Source: Tubulanus polymorphus (Eukaryota > Nemertea > Palaeonemertea > Tubulaniformes > Tubulanidae). From it: a stretch of DNA of 64,000 nucleotides. A program made the translations under genes and the position numbers. The notes beneath the pieces are model-generated. The model did not search any database and had not been told where the DNA came from. It saw only the letters and a list, made by a program, of their open reading frames with translations. Location: the NCBI RefSeq assembly GCF_964204645.1, contig NC_134034.1, positions 620,001 through 684,000 on the forward strand, given 5' to 3'. This document shows, in pieces, positions 24,301 to 38,300 of the stretch (position 1 is the first letter of the stretch; each line of letters starts with the position of its first letter).

Positions 24301-27300
24301 GTCTAGCATTGTATTTATTTTTGTTTCATTTGCAATCGTAGTAGGGCTATTTTCCTGCTTATTATATCGATCCGATTCGCAAACAAAGGTCGTATGGACC
24401 TCTTCGATTAAACACGGGAATCGAACCCAGTTCGCCGATCCTCGTGGATTATTCAGTATCATCGCCGTACACGGCATATTGGCGTCATTTATTGGTTGCG
24501 TTCTAAGAGGAGATATCAATCCTTGAATAACTTCCGGTATAGTTTCGTTACTCGTCGGTTTATACCACTCTGTGTAGCTCAATGGTTTACCGTCACTCCA
24601 CGCATAGTCACCAGTAGTATTCGCCTGTAAAAAACGAACTAAAGCATAGAGGTCAATCAGTATATACGTCTCCACAAGGAGGGGGTAAAATGCATACCAG
24701 TCTTGGCCTCCATCGATTGGAAAAACACTTCGAAAATTTGATTTACCTTCAGTTTTAATCCAATCATCATTATGAGCACTTTTTGTGAATACCCCTCTTG
24801 CAGAAGTTTCGTAGCGAATAATCTTTTAATGGAAATCATTTCTTGTTCTGAGTTGATACTGAGCAGGTGTCCTGTGTACTTCTGTTTACAGTACAATTCA
24901 GCGTTCTCCCAATTCAGACGTTCGTGTTTGATATATTTGACACAAGAAAAGTAACCAGAATCATAGAACCCCGGTTTACATTGAGTATCTTTGGTCGTCG
25001 ATGCTTTTTCTAAAGTATATTGTATTTGGAATTTAGGGACTCGTTGTTTTAACACGAATGAGATGTATTTATCCGTAAGACTGTGGAATACGCTACCGAT
25101 TAATTGATGGTTCGTTGTGCAGATCATCAGATCGGGTTGTTGAAAATTACCAATTGCTTGAATGAAAATGACCGGATCTTTTTCCAATAGAGATGTTTTT
25201 AAGCACGGCGTGTTTTCCATGTATTTTATCACGAATCTGTAATATTTGTGGTCCTCGACACGAGACCCAATCCCTATCGTCAGGGCCTCAAAACTATAGG
25301 TTTGTGGCCGCATCAACATGTCTGTGACTCCCGGATAGTTCGGCGACTGCACTAAGCCACATTCATCTTTTTCCTTGAACATAATTCCGATATGAAATGC
25401 CGAAGGCTTTTTCAAACGTTGACATTTACGACGTAGTTCAACTATAAGTGGATGTTGCCAGAAACCGTGGTCTCTTTTTAAAGTCACGGTGTTTAATACG
25501 AAACCGTTATTGGTGAACTGACTCTTTAAACCCAGGTACCTGCTGCACAGCGTCGTCGGTTGTCGATCGCAACGACCAACTTGATATTCGTGTTTTGACA
25601 ATATTTTAAAGTTCTCGAAGGTCAAGCGTCGGTTCTTAGGTGTAATGACGACACAGTTTGACGTCATATTAATCAGACGTTCTCCCTCTTGCAGTATGTA
25701 CCCCGTACAGTCCGTCAGTTGAAATCGCAGTTCAGTGTTACTTCCCAGTAGTCCGTCCCATTTGTAAGCGTACGCTACTATTGTAACCGCACCACCTGCT
25801 GAAATCAGACTGACGACGTTACGGTCGTATCTATTGGAACTAGGACAATACGGTCCGTAGCGTGTAGCCACCGTCAAATTACCCCCATCGTAGATGTAAA
25901 ATCCGGCTCGCTCGCAGTTCTCCGATAGAATCAACATTCTCATTCCATTATCGTGAATATCGACTTTCGATGTGAATTCTATTTTAAACACTTGGTACTC
26001 AATCGTCGGTTTGTTTCTCGTTGGGAAATATTGGAAAGGTGAGAAACCTGTCGTAAACTGCAGAGAAAAACGATAAAACTCGTGAGATACTCGTATAATC
26101 ATGTTCGATGATAATATTTCTAAAATCGTATTAGTTTACTTACTTGCCACGTTGTCAATTGAACATCTGCCGTCGAAAGCGATTTTATCTTAAAGTATAT
26201 TTTCATTTGAGACTTGGTCAATAGTTCGTCTTTTAATAAAACGCAAATAATGACAAGAAAGCCCTCTGATTCTACGCTAAGCGATTCCAGGTAGTTGTTA
26301 CCGAGTAAAATATCAATTCCTACAATACGTAACCCTTCCATCTTAAAGACACCGATGACATTTTTCGAAGTGACGAGATCTCCAGTCCAGTTGAAGACGA
26401 CGTACTGTAACACCTGCACGGTGATGGACCAGCAGTGTAAGCGTTTTGTTCCTGTTATTACGTGTAAACTGTTGTCGTCTTCGGAAATAAGCACTCCCGA
26501 TTCGTTATTAGAAATCTGAATCAACGGATTAGTCACGTTCCAATCTGATATTTTGTAAATTTGCACTAGTAATTGCGCATGAAATTGGAAATTTTCGTAC
26601 AACAAACCTGCGATTGCGGCCTTGTTGGTTTTTGAATAAAATGTCACCGATGGTAGTCCAGTTTGTGCAGGTATATTGCCAATAGGTGCGCTGCTGGTGT
26701 TCCAACCGTCATATACTCTAACTGAAGCCGTCTCAAAAATGCGGAAAATCTTGAAGCTAACAGCTATAAATGTCAGATTCAGAGCGAAATAATCCGTAAG
26801 TCCAACCCACTCTAAATAGAGATAACACTGTAAATTGCTAATAGCAAATTTGTACCCAATCGATGTTTGTAACTTGCCTAATCTAAGATGATGTCTCCTT
26901 CTACAATTGTTACTTAGATTCAAATGACTTCGTTCATAACGATACGTGATATAAACTCGACTACCCCGCGCACTATCGACGTTACTCCTAAACATCATCG
27001 AGATCGAATCGTTACGGCGGATTTCTCGTCCTCCGTAACCGCAGAGTCTACTATCGGACTCGCCGACGAGAAGGTAGTTATCGCTACAGAATATTGACGG
27101 CTCGATTTCGTAGTATAATTCGACGTTAAAAGTTCCCCCGGGTGAAGAACCGTTGACGAACCAACGACATTCAACACCACGCGTTAACGACGGATAATTC
27201 GGTGAAACGATGTAACCGGACGTAGAATCGACTGGGTACCAAGTGTTGTTACAAGACGAACTGGCCGTCACGGAATCGGACCGATCAGCGTGAACCATCT

Positions 27301-27370
27301 GAACTCGCCAGACGATCAGCGACGCTGTGAACAGCGCACATAAATAATCCATACCGAACAACATATACAC
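21400..27370 (-). CDS. GRL101-like receptor: CUB, C-type lectin, LDLa, LRR, rhodopsin-like 7TM
   Basis: Three exons: 27370-26144, 26057-24747, 24624-21400. All introns are phase 0 and the product is 1,920 residues. A signal peptide follows Met1 or Met7 (27352; MDYLCALFTASLIVW). Exon 1 has a CUB domain (YIVSPNYPSLTRGVECRWFV). Exon 2 contains further CUB-like sequence (CGLVQSPNYPGV) and the first half of a C-type lectin domain, which the second intron splits (IGLKLK / ANTTGDYAWSDGKPL). Exon 3 carries a second lectin-like domain (CTRGWIGVAGRCYQI), about six LDLa modules (for example CDGVTGCIDGSDEMGC) at roughly residues 1095-1400, about seven LRRs, and seven membrane helices from about 1625. The DRY position reads TRHRY and helix 7 has NSSLNPILYT. 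The architecture resembles Lymnaea GRL101 and the relaxin-receptor family, with extra lectin/CUB modules. Ligand unknown. Confidence 0.9.
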
Positions 27371-28792
27371 GACCGAATGAACTCACATCATTAAAATTTT
27401 AGATCGGATTACTTTTCGTCAGTCGTAGCTTCACACTTATCACAGTTCATCCAATTAGGGAAATTTTCATGAAATGGATATTTTTCTTCGCTGCTGTAAT
27501 TATTTCTGAAATAGGACATGTATAAACATATATTTCAGAACTTATTTTATATATACCTTTGAAAATATATGAACACGTTGAATCCATAACCGTAATATTA
27601 TGAAAACTAATAATTGCACTACAGAATGGTTGGGATTTGAGTTTGTGGCATTAAAGCCATGTTGGAAATACGCTGACTTATCTACAGTCGAACCTCGTTG
27701 ATTCAATTACGTTAAAGACGAAACCTGTTTATATCGATGATTTTCCGTATGTCCCAATCAAGATATCTATATCAATCATGCAAGGTTTGGATAATACGAA
27801 ACGTGTTTAATAAGATATTTTCTCCTTAGCCCACAAGATCCATCGGAACGAGGTTCCGCTGTATCATTCTAGGACGCTCTCATTATGTTCAGAACGGATT
27901 TAGCGTTCCCAATCGCAAAACGTCCGTTCTAATTAGGGTCCGTTCCATCTAAGAACACGATGGAAATTTAATGACGATATCAAGAGAACTCGAATCCAAT
28001 TGAATCGAAGTCAAACATCTTTTTTTTAAATGTCCCTTTTACAAACCCGATACACCTGCCGAAAACGAAACCGGGAATTCGATGTTGAAATCGGAAATCG
28101 AAGTACAGGAGATATAGTTGTGTGGGATCGGCGGTCCAATTTACGGAAGTAGACAATTGGATATCATTCTGTTAAGAAACCTTCGTTCTTTAGTGGGATA
28201 TCGACAGTGCATCTGGCCATTATTTATTGATGATAAAATACTGAAGTCTTTTGTCTCCAAATTGAAGAAAATATCGTGAATGTAGATTCTTTCAACTGCT
28301 CAACGTCTGGTAAGTACACTACACGATGGACATATATTTTTAAGTATGACGATTGTAGGATGGGCAGGTTTGGACCACAAGGTGGCAATTTCGTGGTGCT
28401 ACATTCGCGCTTAGACTGGCCCTAAGTTGTGGGATTGGTTACTGATACAAAGTGAGCTTAAACTGGTCATAAGTTGTTAGATCGTCTGTAGAACCAGGAT
28501 GAGCTGAGACTGGCCTTGAGTTGTAAGATTGGTTATAGAACCCAAATGAGCTTAGACTGGTCATGAAGTTGTCAGATTGGTTATAGAACCAGAATGAGCT
28601 TAGACTGATCTTAAGTTGTACGATTGGTTATAGAACCAAATCTAAACCTTTAGAATGACGGAACTCACAACTGGGTTAAGCGTCACAAAACATGTGGTTT
28701 TGTAAAATCGATTATTTCGCTGTTATTGGATTATCTTTCCCATGTTTTTTTTTCTAGTAATCAAAAGGTTCAATTCGAAGTGACCAACTACA
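27371..28792. other. Divergent intergenic region, GRL101-like / astacin A
   Basis: It holds the promoters of two divergently transcribed genes. A tandem array of the 47-bp AGACTGG family lies at 28415-28640. A possible noncoding leader exon for astacin A ends at a GTAAGT donor near 28311. The coding exon is preceded by a T-rich acceptor ending at 28756. No protein-coding sequence is seen. Confidence 0.5.
28415..28640. repeat. AGACTGG 47-bp tandem array
   Basis: Four to five units (TTAGACTGGTCATAAGTTG and GATTGGTTATAGAACC variants) just upstream of astacin A. A related array lies at the equivalent position upstream of copy B (49128-49320). Confidence 0.75.
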
Positions 28793-31700
28793 ATGTTGGC
28801 AGTTTCACTGTTAGTGACCACGTTACTCGTCGTTTCTGTTACATCAACAAGAGGTAAGCCTTTCACTGGAGAATGATTTAATATCCTACAATAATGAATG
28901 AATGAATTTTATTTCTCAACACATACTATATGGTTTACATAATTACAACATAGAACATTGACCAAATTTTATTCATTGAGAAGACAACCCCAAGTCTAAA
29001 CATTGTACCAAATGATGGGGGTTCCCCAAAAAGAGCAACAGTGAACATACGTGAATACTCAATATGAATGCTCTATAATAGCACATATAATCAATTAGTT
29101 TACAATGAATATTATAAATTGGATGATAACAATGATAGAAAATTTGATAGTGAAAATAATACTGAAAATTATAATCATAATGATCATAACAAAAATAGAA
29201 ATGCGAATGATAAGCAGTAAAAAATGACAAGATCGACAATTATAATGAAATGCATGATAATCCTCAGATGATAATATAAGATATGATAATGCTAGTAATG
29301 ATTTAAACAGAACAAACGACCACCATTGATAAAACACTATATCCGTGTTGTGATGATAACGAGAATCCCACAATAAAGACGAAAAAATAAAGTCCGAAAA
29401 TATTTTCTTGAGATGGAGGTATGTTCGTCGTTGCGACTGTTTAAACTAATAGCACCCTAGCTGGACACGAACCTGCGACCTCCAGCATGCCAGCCGAGCA
29501 CACTAACCACTAGACTACAGATCGGCCATGTCAACGTGTCTGTAAGTTTGTCAGGTCAGTGTGGTGACTATATCAGCTGTGAAGACTGGTGACCAGTCGA
29601 GTGTGGTGACTGAAGACCAGTCAGGTTTGTTGACTGTTAGTAAAAACAACGTCTGCAATAAAAACTCCAAATGCAACTTACAATGAACTCAGATCAATAA
29701 ACGATTAACAATCAGTAAAACGAGACTGCTGTTGATAGTTATAGGTAACGTGTGCAATGTAGCGCACACGCTGGATGTGTGCTTGCGTGCACACGAAGGA
29801 GATTAGATCAGGTGACTTAGTGGAAGTTTGTTGGGAAGTAAGAGGAGCGATTAGTTAATATTATTGAAATATATAAAACTTATATCGGTCGGGTCAGGAG
29901 GGAGTTGAAAGAAAGTAGCAGAGTTTGAACACACTACAAAATAGGAGAATTGTCACAATCAAACGTTGAGAGAAGATGCTACGATAAAAACCCACACTTT
30001 AAAGATTTAAAGTATCAAAAACCGATGATTCAAAAATCAGCTTGAAAATATTGTGATGATTGAATTATGATTTATGATGATTGAATTATGATGAATTATG
30101 TCATTTTAAAATCTTCAGCTCATCCCGGAAATGTCCACGACGCCATATTGAGAATAAATACGCGCGCAGCAGCGGGCGCGGAAACGGTGACCGATGAAAT
30201 CATCGAAATCAACGAGAAAGGTGACTGGAAGATCGGCCAAGTTATTAATCATTAATTATTAGTAATTGATTACTAGATAATGAATTTCTTCAGTATCTAA
30301 TTCATCGATAATTTGAATTTATTTGAATCCAGTTGGGGAGGAGAAATATTTCGTAATTACGGGACTCGAATCGATGCCTAAAATGGCGTACCATAAGGAA
30401 ACATTGTAAGCCCAATACCGTTCAATTTTCTTCGAAATTCAACTAGGCAATGCTACTTTGAATACCCGTGCGAGTAGTTTTCTTTCATAGACATTCGATT
30501 CAAGATTTTCGAAAAGAAAATATAACTAAACTATTGCTAGGAGAAGGGCGTGTATGATAAGGTTACATCATTAGTCCAAGGACCATTCTTTTGAGAATGT
30601 GCAGAAAACCCTTGATCGCATCTTGCACGATTTTCGCTGATATTTTGATGACTTTCTGCGGCAATGATCAATAATTTTTCTTGGACAGAAATGAAGAGCG
30701 AACATGGCGAGAAGATGCCCCCGATAGAGGGCGGAGATATCGCTACTGACCCAAATGCTCCACATCACGCGGGTAACGTCACAAAACGGGCCTCGCAAAT
30801 GGAGAGAGAAAGACTTTGGCCATTGAGAATGATCCCATATGTGTTGGATTCTAGTCTCGCAACAGGTGAGAGAGTTAGGTTTTTGGCTAAGATTTAAGGC
30901 CAGCAAAATATTAATAAGCTATTTTTTGTTATAGCCAATCGAACAACTCATTAAGACCAGTCCAAGCTTATTTTGGATTCTTTATCCAATCTTACAACTT
31001 AAGGCCAGTCTGAGCTCATGTTCAAACCTAATAATGTTTTTTTCTTTTAAATATTTCGACAGCCACAAAAACTCTAATCAGAGATGCAATGGACAGCTAC
31101 GAGGCGAGAACTTGTTTGAAATTTACCAGGAAAAATAACAGCGATAAGAATTGGTTACGGTTTTTTAAAGGAACAGGGTGAGTTTAAGTTATGTTTAAGA
31201 AAGTTCCAGGGGCGGATTCAACATTCATAAAGGCTTTGGCACTGGAGTGCAATTTTTGTCCAACACAGAGGTCATAATTAGCTATTAACCATACACGACG
31301 ATTCTTTTTTTCTTTGTTGGTACTTCAGTTGTTGGTCCTATATAGGACAGCTTTACTACCGACCAGGAAGCCAGGACGTATCGATCGGGAGAGGTTGTGA
31401 AAGCATCGGCATTATTCAACATGAGATAATGCATGCTTTGGGTAAGACTCTCTCCTGGCTCTCCCTCTCCTGGCTCTCCGTCTCCCTCTCCTGGCTCTCC
31501 CTCTCCCTCTCGATGCTCTCCTGGCTCTCCCTCTCCTGGCTCTCCCTCTCCTGGCTCTCCCTCTACCTCTCCTGACTCTCCCTCTCCCTCTCCCGGCATT
31601 CCCTATCCCTCTACCTCTCCTGGCTCTCCATCTCCCTCTCCCGGCATTCCCTCTCCTGGCTCTCCCTCTCCTGGCTCTCCCTCTCCTAGCTCTCCCTCTC

Positions 31701-32395
31701 CCTCTCCTAGCTCTCCCTCTCCTTGCCCTCCCTCTCCCTCTCCTGCCTCTCCCCTCTCAATCTCCTCTCTCTCCATCTCAATCTTCTCTTTTTCTGCAGC
31801 TATTCTTGTTGGATCGTTTTAATGACTCCAATGCTGAGTATAATGTAAAGGACTTTGAATTGTGAATTGCAGGATTTTATCACGAGCAGGCGAGACCGGA
31901 TCGCGATTCACACGTTGAGATCATGTGGGAAAACATTCAAAAAGGTAAAATATAATTTTGCTATTGTGAAATTAATCATAAAAGCTGCACCAGATGGCAA
32001 TACGGTCAGTTATACGAAAAGTGATAGTTTCTGAATACATCATATACACAGTTTATCACTGGAAGTTGATTTACTTCTGAAAAGTTAATTTGAATTGAAT
32101 TGCAAAGAACGATCCTCGCTTGCCAAAGTTACGGTTACATTGTTTGTTGCTAAATTGTTTGATTGTTGAATGTCGTTAGGAAAAGAGCATAATTTCAATC
32201 GCAAGTCGCTAGGAACCGTCGACACTCATGGAACCATTTATGATTACGATAGTCTGATGCATTATGGGACACATGCATTCACCAGTAATGGGAAACCAAC
32301 TATAAACAGCCTCAGCGGAACTCGAATCGGACAACGGGCCGGACTGAGTGATATAGATATTTTAGATGTACTCTCATTCTACTCCTGCAAAAATG
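28793..32395 (+). CDS. Copy A signal peptide, propeptide and astacin catalytic exons
   Basis: Exon 1 encodes MLAVSLLVTTLLVVSVTSTR. The propeptide exons contain an FxGD-like aspartate-switch motif (IEGGDIA) and the mature domain begins near RLWPLRMIPYVLD. The zinc site HEIMHALGFYHEQARPDRD is split by the intron after HEIMHALG. The Met-turn is SLMHYG. Four cysteines expected in astacins are present (TCLKF, GCWSY, GRGCES, FYSC). All catalytic residues of an active peptidase are therefore visible. Confidence 0.9.
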
Positions 32396-35300
32396 GTAGG
32401 TCTCAACCTAAACCAAACATGATCGTTGAATGTACGGCATTCGATCATTTCTTAAACTAAGAATGATGCAAGAACTTCCGACTTCTACATATTTCTTTCA
32501 TCTGACTGTGGATCAAATTCCACAATTGGGTATAGTTATTCTGTGGATCCAATTCCACAATTGGGTATAGTTATTCTGTGGATCCAATTCCACAATTGGG
32601 TATAGTTTTTCTGTGGATCCAATTGCACAATTATGAATTATGTGGGTCTAATTTGATTCTGAATCCAGTTCCAGAGTTGTGTGGGTTTTATTTGACTATG
32701 AACCCATTTATACTTGAATAACGGTTGCACTGCAGAACAGTCTGTTATTACCTGGGTGAATAGATTATATGGAATCATAATAATTTGCCATTCTTTTTAC
32801 AGACAAGAATGATACAATTTCGACGTGGTCAGTTTGGTCATCACCGTGTACTTCACAATGTAAAAAAACACGTCAACGTTTTTGTTTCACTGGCAACTGC
32901 CCAAATACGAACAAATACGACGTCGAATCGGAAACAGTTGCCTGCACACAGGCCGAATGTAACGGTAAATAAAAACACGTTCATCATGGCTCACAACTCG
33001 GGGTCCAGAGTTTGTGCAATCATGGCCTAGATTTAAGACCATTCGTAGCTCATTTCGGGTATAAGCCAATCTAACAACTAAAGATTAATACTTTTGCACT
33101 AGATATCCGTCTAAGATCTTCTACGTGTATTGCGGAATATTGGTATCACAGATTGCTTGATAAGAACCCTTGTTTTGCATATTGGCATGAATTATGAGCG
33201 CTTATTGGCATAATCAATCTTAATTCTAACGAGCTATCTTCGAAATGTTAATTCATGTTAATGCATTTCCTACTTATGAATTAGTTTGTGATCGCGGTAT
33301 CTTTTCACGCAGCGCCAATCGATGGTCATTGGTCAAGGTGGACCACGTGGCCTAAATGCTCTGGCAAGTGCGGCGCATCGGGAACTAGAACACGAACTCG
33401 CAAGTGCAACGAACCGACACCGAAAAATGGTGGCGCTGACTGCAGCGGGGACAAAATACAAACAGTTAACTGTAAATTAGGGAGATGTGAAGTCGGTAAA
33501 TATCCGTATCATAGTCAGGAAATCTGCATCCCGTCAGAGTCAGGAAATCTGCATCCCGTCAGAGTCAGGAATTCTGCATCCCGTCAGAGCCTGAAACTCT
33601 GCATCAGAGTTCTCAATCCATGTTTCATAACAGAGATTCCCTTCGTTTTTGTATTCAGGAATCGGTTCGGAGTTTGAACATGGTAATTATAACTTGTGGT
33701 CAGACGTGGGGACGACGGCTAAATGGATCCTCAAAGACAAAGGAACGCCATCTACTGGCACCGGTGCTAAGGACGACCATACACTTCAGGACAACACGGG
33801 TAAAGTTGCGAATGAAAAATATGCCTGTCTTTATATCAATCACAGGTGGATTCTATTGAAAGAAAGTTTAGACGAAGAACTGATTCAAAGTTAGTAGCCT
33901 ATTGCTCTTATACTGATGAATAGTGAATTCGGATTTATTTCATTCAGGACATTTCATCTACATCGAAGCATCAGATTTGAAGAGAAACGACAGGGCTATT
34001 CTTGAATTGAAGAAAGTGACGTCAAGTGCTACTTGTAAAATGCATCTTTGGTATAACATGCGAGGCGAGACGATCAATACACTGAGCGTAACGGCAAATG
34101 GCAACACTATCTTCACTAAATCCGGCAACCAAGGTGAAGGTTGGAAAGAGGCCATCATGACGGTTCCAGATGGAGAGGATATTACAGTAAGATATGTATT
34201 CATAGCAGGACAAGGAAGAATTAGACCTTGGTTTAACAGTAGTTCTACTGGGTGTTGCTTTCTTCAGATATTCTGATCTTTTTATTCACTTTCAAAAACT
34301 GATCGTCCACACTTTCACTTTGAGACAACTTTGACTAAAAATGAACTGCAAACACCAGACAATAGACATTGAACACGTTCCCAAATGTTTTGATACTTTC
34401 TCAGTTTGTATCAAAAATATTGCCAATTTCTGGTCATTGAGTCCTGAAAAATGATAAATTTACAGCGCAAAATCGTACAAACGTGTCAATTATACTTCTA
34501 AACACTTTATTTGCGGACCAGTTTATGAATTGAGCGTGGGCCATAGAGCGCTATATCCGCCTGTGATCTCGACTTTCAATTTATTACGTAAGCTATTCGT
34601 GAACAAAATGCGGCCGGCGCACAATAGAAACTTCGCTCTATGTATTCTTTCATTACCGCCGACAAAGAGGACCGATATTTCGCAAATTGGATTCGGGAGG
34701 TTTAAACCTCCCAAGGTCAAATCACTAAAATTGTGACCTTCGTGGAGATTATCTAAAAAGCCGATGGTAATCAAATTTAGCAGAACTTTTTACCCAAACG
34801 TTTAATGGTTTGAAAATCTTTCAATGGCATTCCTAAGTATTTGATGAAAGTTGAGAAATCATAAGATATTCATATAACCATGGACTCTAAAACCTAAATC
34901 GTTTAAGAGTCCCTGGTATAAAAAAAAAACTTTGCATAACGAAGAAGCAAAAATTCGAATCTGATTCATCTGTTTGGAATTGATTCTCATGAAATGGAAA
35001 CAAATGCGTGAGCACTACTCATTGATTCGTTCATTATTGTACAATATGTTTCATTTGTTGACCGTAAGACGTTGACATTATGTCAATTTCATTCAATTTA
35101 CTTTGCGGCTTTACAACGGCTATTTCACTGGTTCTGCGTGATGAGATAATTCTGATTAAAGTTATTGTATTAATTTCTATATGTATATACGTAATGATAC
35201 TCTTTCTGAATAAAGGATGCACGTTATTCGAATCCCCACCATTGTTCTCTACAATGTACGTTAATCAAACTCACGATAAAACCAGAGCCAAAACCATGGA

Positions 35301-38300
35301 CTCAAAAACGAAGAATCCGTGGTCAAACATACAATTCTAATTTCCCCGTTAGTTCACTGATGCCGTCAGTTTCTATCGAATGCAAGGATTCTAGCCAATC
35401 AGAGAGGCGCATGCAAACATCCATTGGCATGTAAGTTATAGTACAACTTAGACAATAATCAAGGTGCGAGCCAATGTCAGTAACTAGAATATGTTCTTTC
35501 ATCAAATATAAATAACTCAGCAGTAGTCAGTTAGTTGAGTTTGTTTGACTTGTTTTGTATTTCATCAATAAATCTATTTCATTCTATTTTAAAGTACAAA
35601 CTAAACGCTTGAATTGCTTATAACACGACCAGGTATGAATTAGAATAGATTGGCTTAATATTTCGAATGCAAATTTGGCGATTAAGCAATCGGAAATTCG
35701 AAGTGCTTGAGAAATTTTTCAATACGCCCATTACTTCGAATAGCGATAAGTTCATTGACACATGTGACCATTGTTTTGTTACTTTCTATAGCGATTCGAA
35801 TAAGCTATGCGACAGCTAACGACAGCACAATCGCAATATCAACAGAAGTTCATTTTATCCTACATGATGAGGCTAAATTCAGTGAAATCGATCGTGTTCT
35901 GAAATATATATTTTCCTGGATACATTTTGTTTATTGTAGCTATTCTTTGCGGTTTATACATTAACCTGCTATAACATATTGACCGTTTTCAAGAACCCAA
36001 AAATTACAATTTTCTGGGAATCTGTTTTTTTCCAAAAACAACCCAAACCCGAAATTGTGTACAGTTAGTACGCAGCGTATATAATGTCGGATTAGAGAAT
36101 ATTGAAAAAACTTAGAAAAAGTTCAGTGAAGGAAAATAAGCTCAGCAGTGACAAATTGTCATTTCATCTCCTTCACGTGATTAATTGATGTCCAAATATG
36201 TTCTACCGTGAAAACTCTGCATTTAGCGTCAAACGAATTTTTGTATACGTATCTCAGGATGCATGCTCTTCAAAAAGGTAGCCTATTAGGAAAAAACTTA
36301 TCCGGTAAAATCCTAATTTGTCCTAAACGATATTCCAACTATTATTTTGTTAATTATTCAACTATCATCACTAACTGGGTAAGTTAGTTGAACTTACATA
36401 AAGATATATCATTAGGGACACTTCAATTTCACACCATTCAATATCATAAGGGAACAAAATTCTTTGAAACTTGGTTAATGGTAGTTCTTAAGACTAGGTT
36501 TTGTTTCCGGAATTTACTAAATGTACCAATTCTAATAATTCACTCATTGAAGCTTCTATACATCAGAAGCGAAAGCTCGTGCGTCGAAATAAATAGTTAA
36601 CCTTTAAATATAAGTCTTTATTGATTCTTTTTTTGTTGGAATATGCATAACTTTTTCTGGGCAAATTTCTATATTCTGTCAAGTCATGGACGTTTTAGAG
36701 TCCATGGTCAAGGTATTTTGGCTATAACGAATATAACTAACTCCCTGGGGCAACGATGTGGCTGATGAAATGATCTCTCCCATTGTAATCCCACCATTTA
36801 ATTACTCATTGTATAACAACTCTCACAATTAAGCCTCGGACTCTTCAACGAATTATGAGTGCATGCTTTAGTATAGGCTCTGATATAGAGCATATTGTCT
36901 TTATTTAGAACATGTATGCATAAACTCTAGGCTGCAAAGAAATACGTATTCAGCGGCTCTAATCGAGTTAAATCTTTCGTGATAGATTAACACAGAAAGG
37001 CGGCACCCAATCGCTGCTTATTGACATTAGGCACAAGTCACTGTTATGTTCATTAGTAAAACTAATATAGAATTACAAGTGAGGAGGGAAAATGTATAAA
37101 TTGAATTTATAAATGAATTTATAAGAATTTAGCATGCATCGGAGTGCACTTAAATTGGATTATTACAAAATAACTCACTTCAAAATTTATGATATTGTTT
37201 CATTGATATTTATTACTTTAAAGCGATTCACTTTAAGAACTTTGGTCAACAATAAGTCTGACCTGCAAATCAAATCATCGGGAGACAAAATACTGTTTCA
37301 AAAAATCATATTGCTAATACATTCCTAATCTTAACCTTTCGCCATAAACCTACTGGATTTAGGGCCTGGGGTAAAATCTAGGTAAAATCCTCACTTGGCG
37401 ATTTTTCAAGAACATTTGAAAGCACGATATTTATTCAAACATATTCATCCACAATACAACTGCAATATATTTAACTGTGCATTGATCTCTTTTGATGAAA
37501 TAAATCTTTAAATAAATTCATAGAATAAATGAAATTAATGAACTTTTTATTCATACTATCTTTTCATATTCTTATTCATACTATATTTTAATTCGAACTA
37601 AATAACTCTTTTTAACTTGTGGTATAGTATGCTTATGATATGGATTCGATTTACGTATCAATATTTTCATGTTGACGGGGGCCTGATGATGGCTAATAGC
37701 ATTAGCCGAAACATTGCTCGTAGAACATTTGATTTTTAGCTGAATTCATTGTGGGATTTGTCTCGTTATTCACCATACACGGATATTGTGTATTTTCTTC
37801 TCATTTTCATGTTGGTTTTGAACAACTTAAATTTTGCGATTCTAATCCCTTATTAACTTTAGATGACAGTAATACCTTCAATTTACATGTAAAATATGAT
37901 CACTGCTGAAAGTGTAATAAGGAATATATATTTACTCCAGTGACAATATATTGATTCAAAGATTTAATTCAATCATCTAGTCCGAGTCTGTATGGTAAAA
38001 CCTCTGGCTAACCAAGAGCTAACCGAATACCGACAATAGAAGGTGGTCGCTTAAAAATTAGTTAATTTACGCAACAGGAATCTATCTTGATTTCAAGGGC
38101 ACTTCAATTAATCGTTTCAATAGTGACCACTGTAAATTAGCCAGTAGTTTCAACGACCGAATTCAATCAACCGATTCATATCCTAAGAATGAGAATTGTA
38201 TCTAACCACAGTAGTAATTCCTCATCAAACGTTCGTTCATCATATTATACATCTATACATCATTACTATCATCTTCAGTTAATAGAAGTGCAATAAAATC

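Noticed and set aside
31433-31822. 129-codon Ser-Pro-Gly ORF
   Set aside because: CT-rich minisatellite in an intron; it does not share the frame of the catalytic exon in copy A.
35080-35340. Hydrophobic 86-codon ORF inside the 6.3-kb element
   Set aside because: No homologous motif, AT-rich, and no supporting frame in the other repeats; not enough to call a transposon gene.
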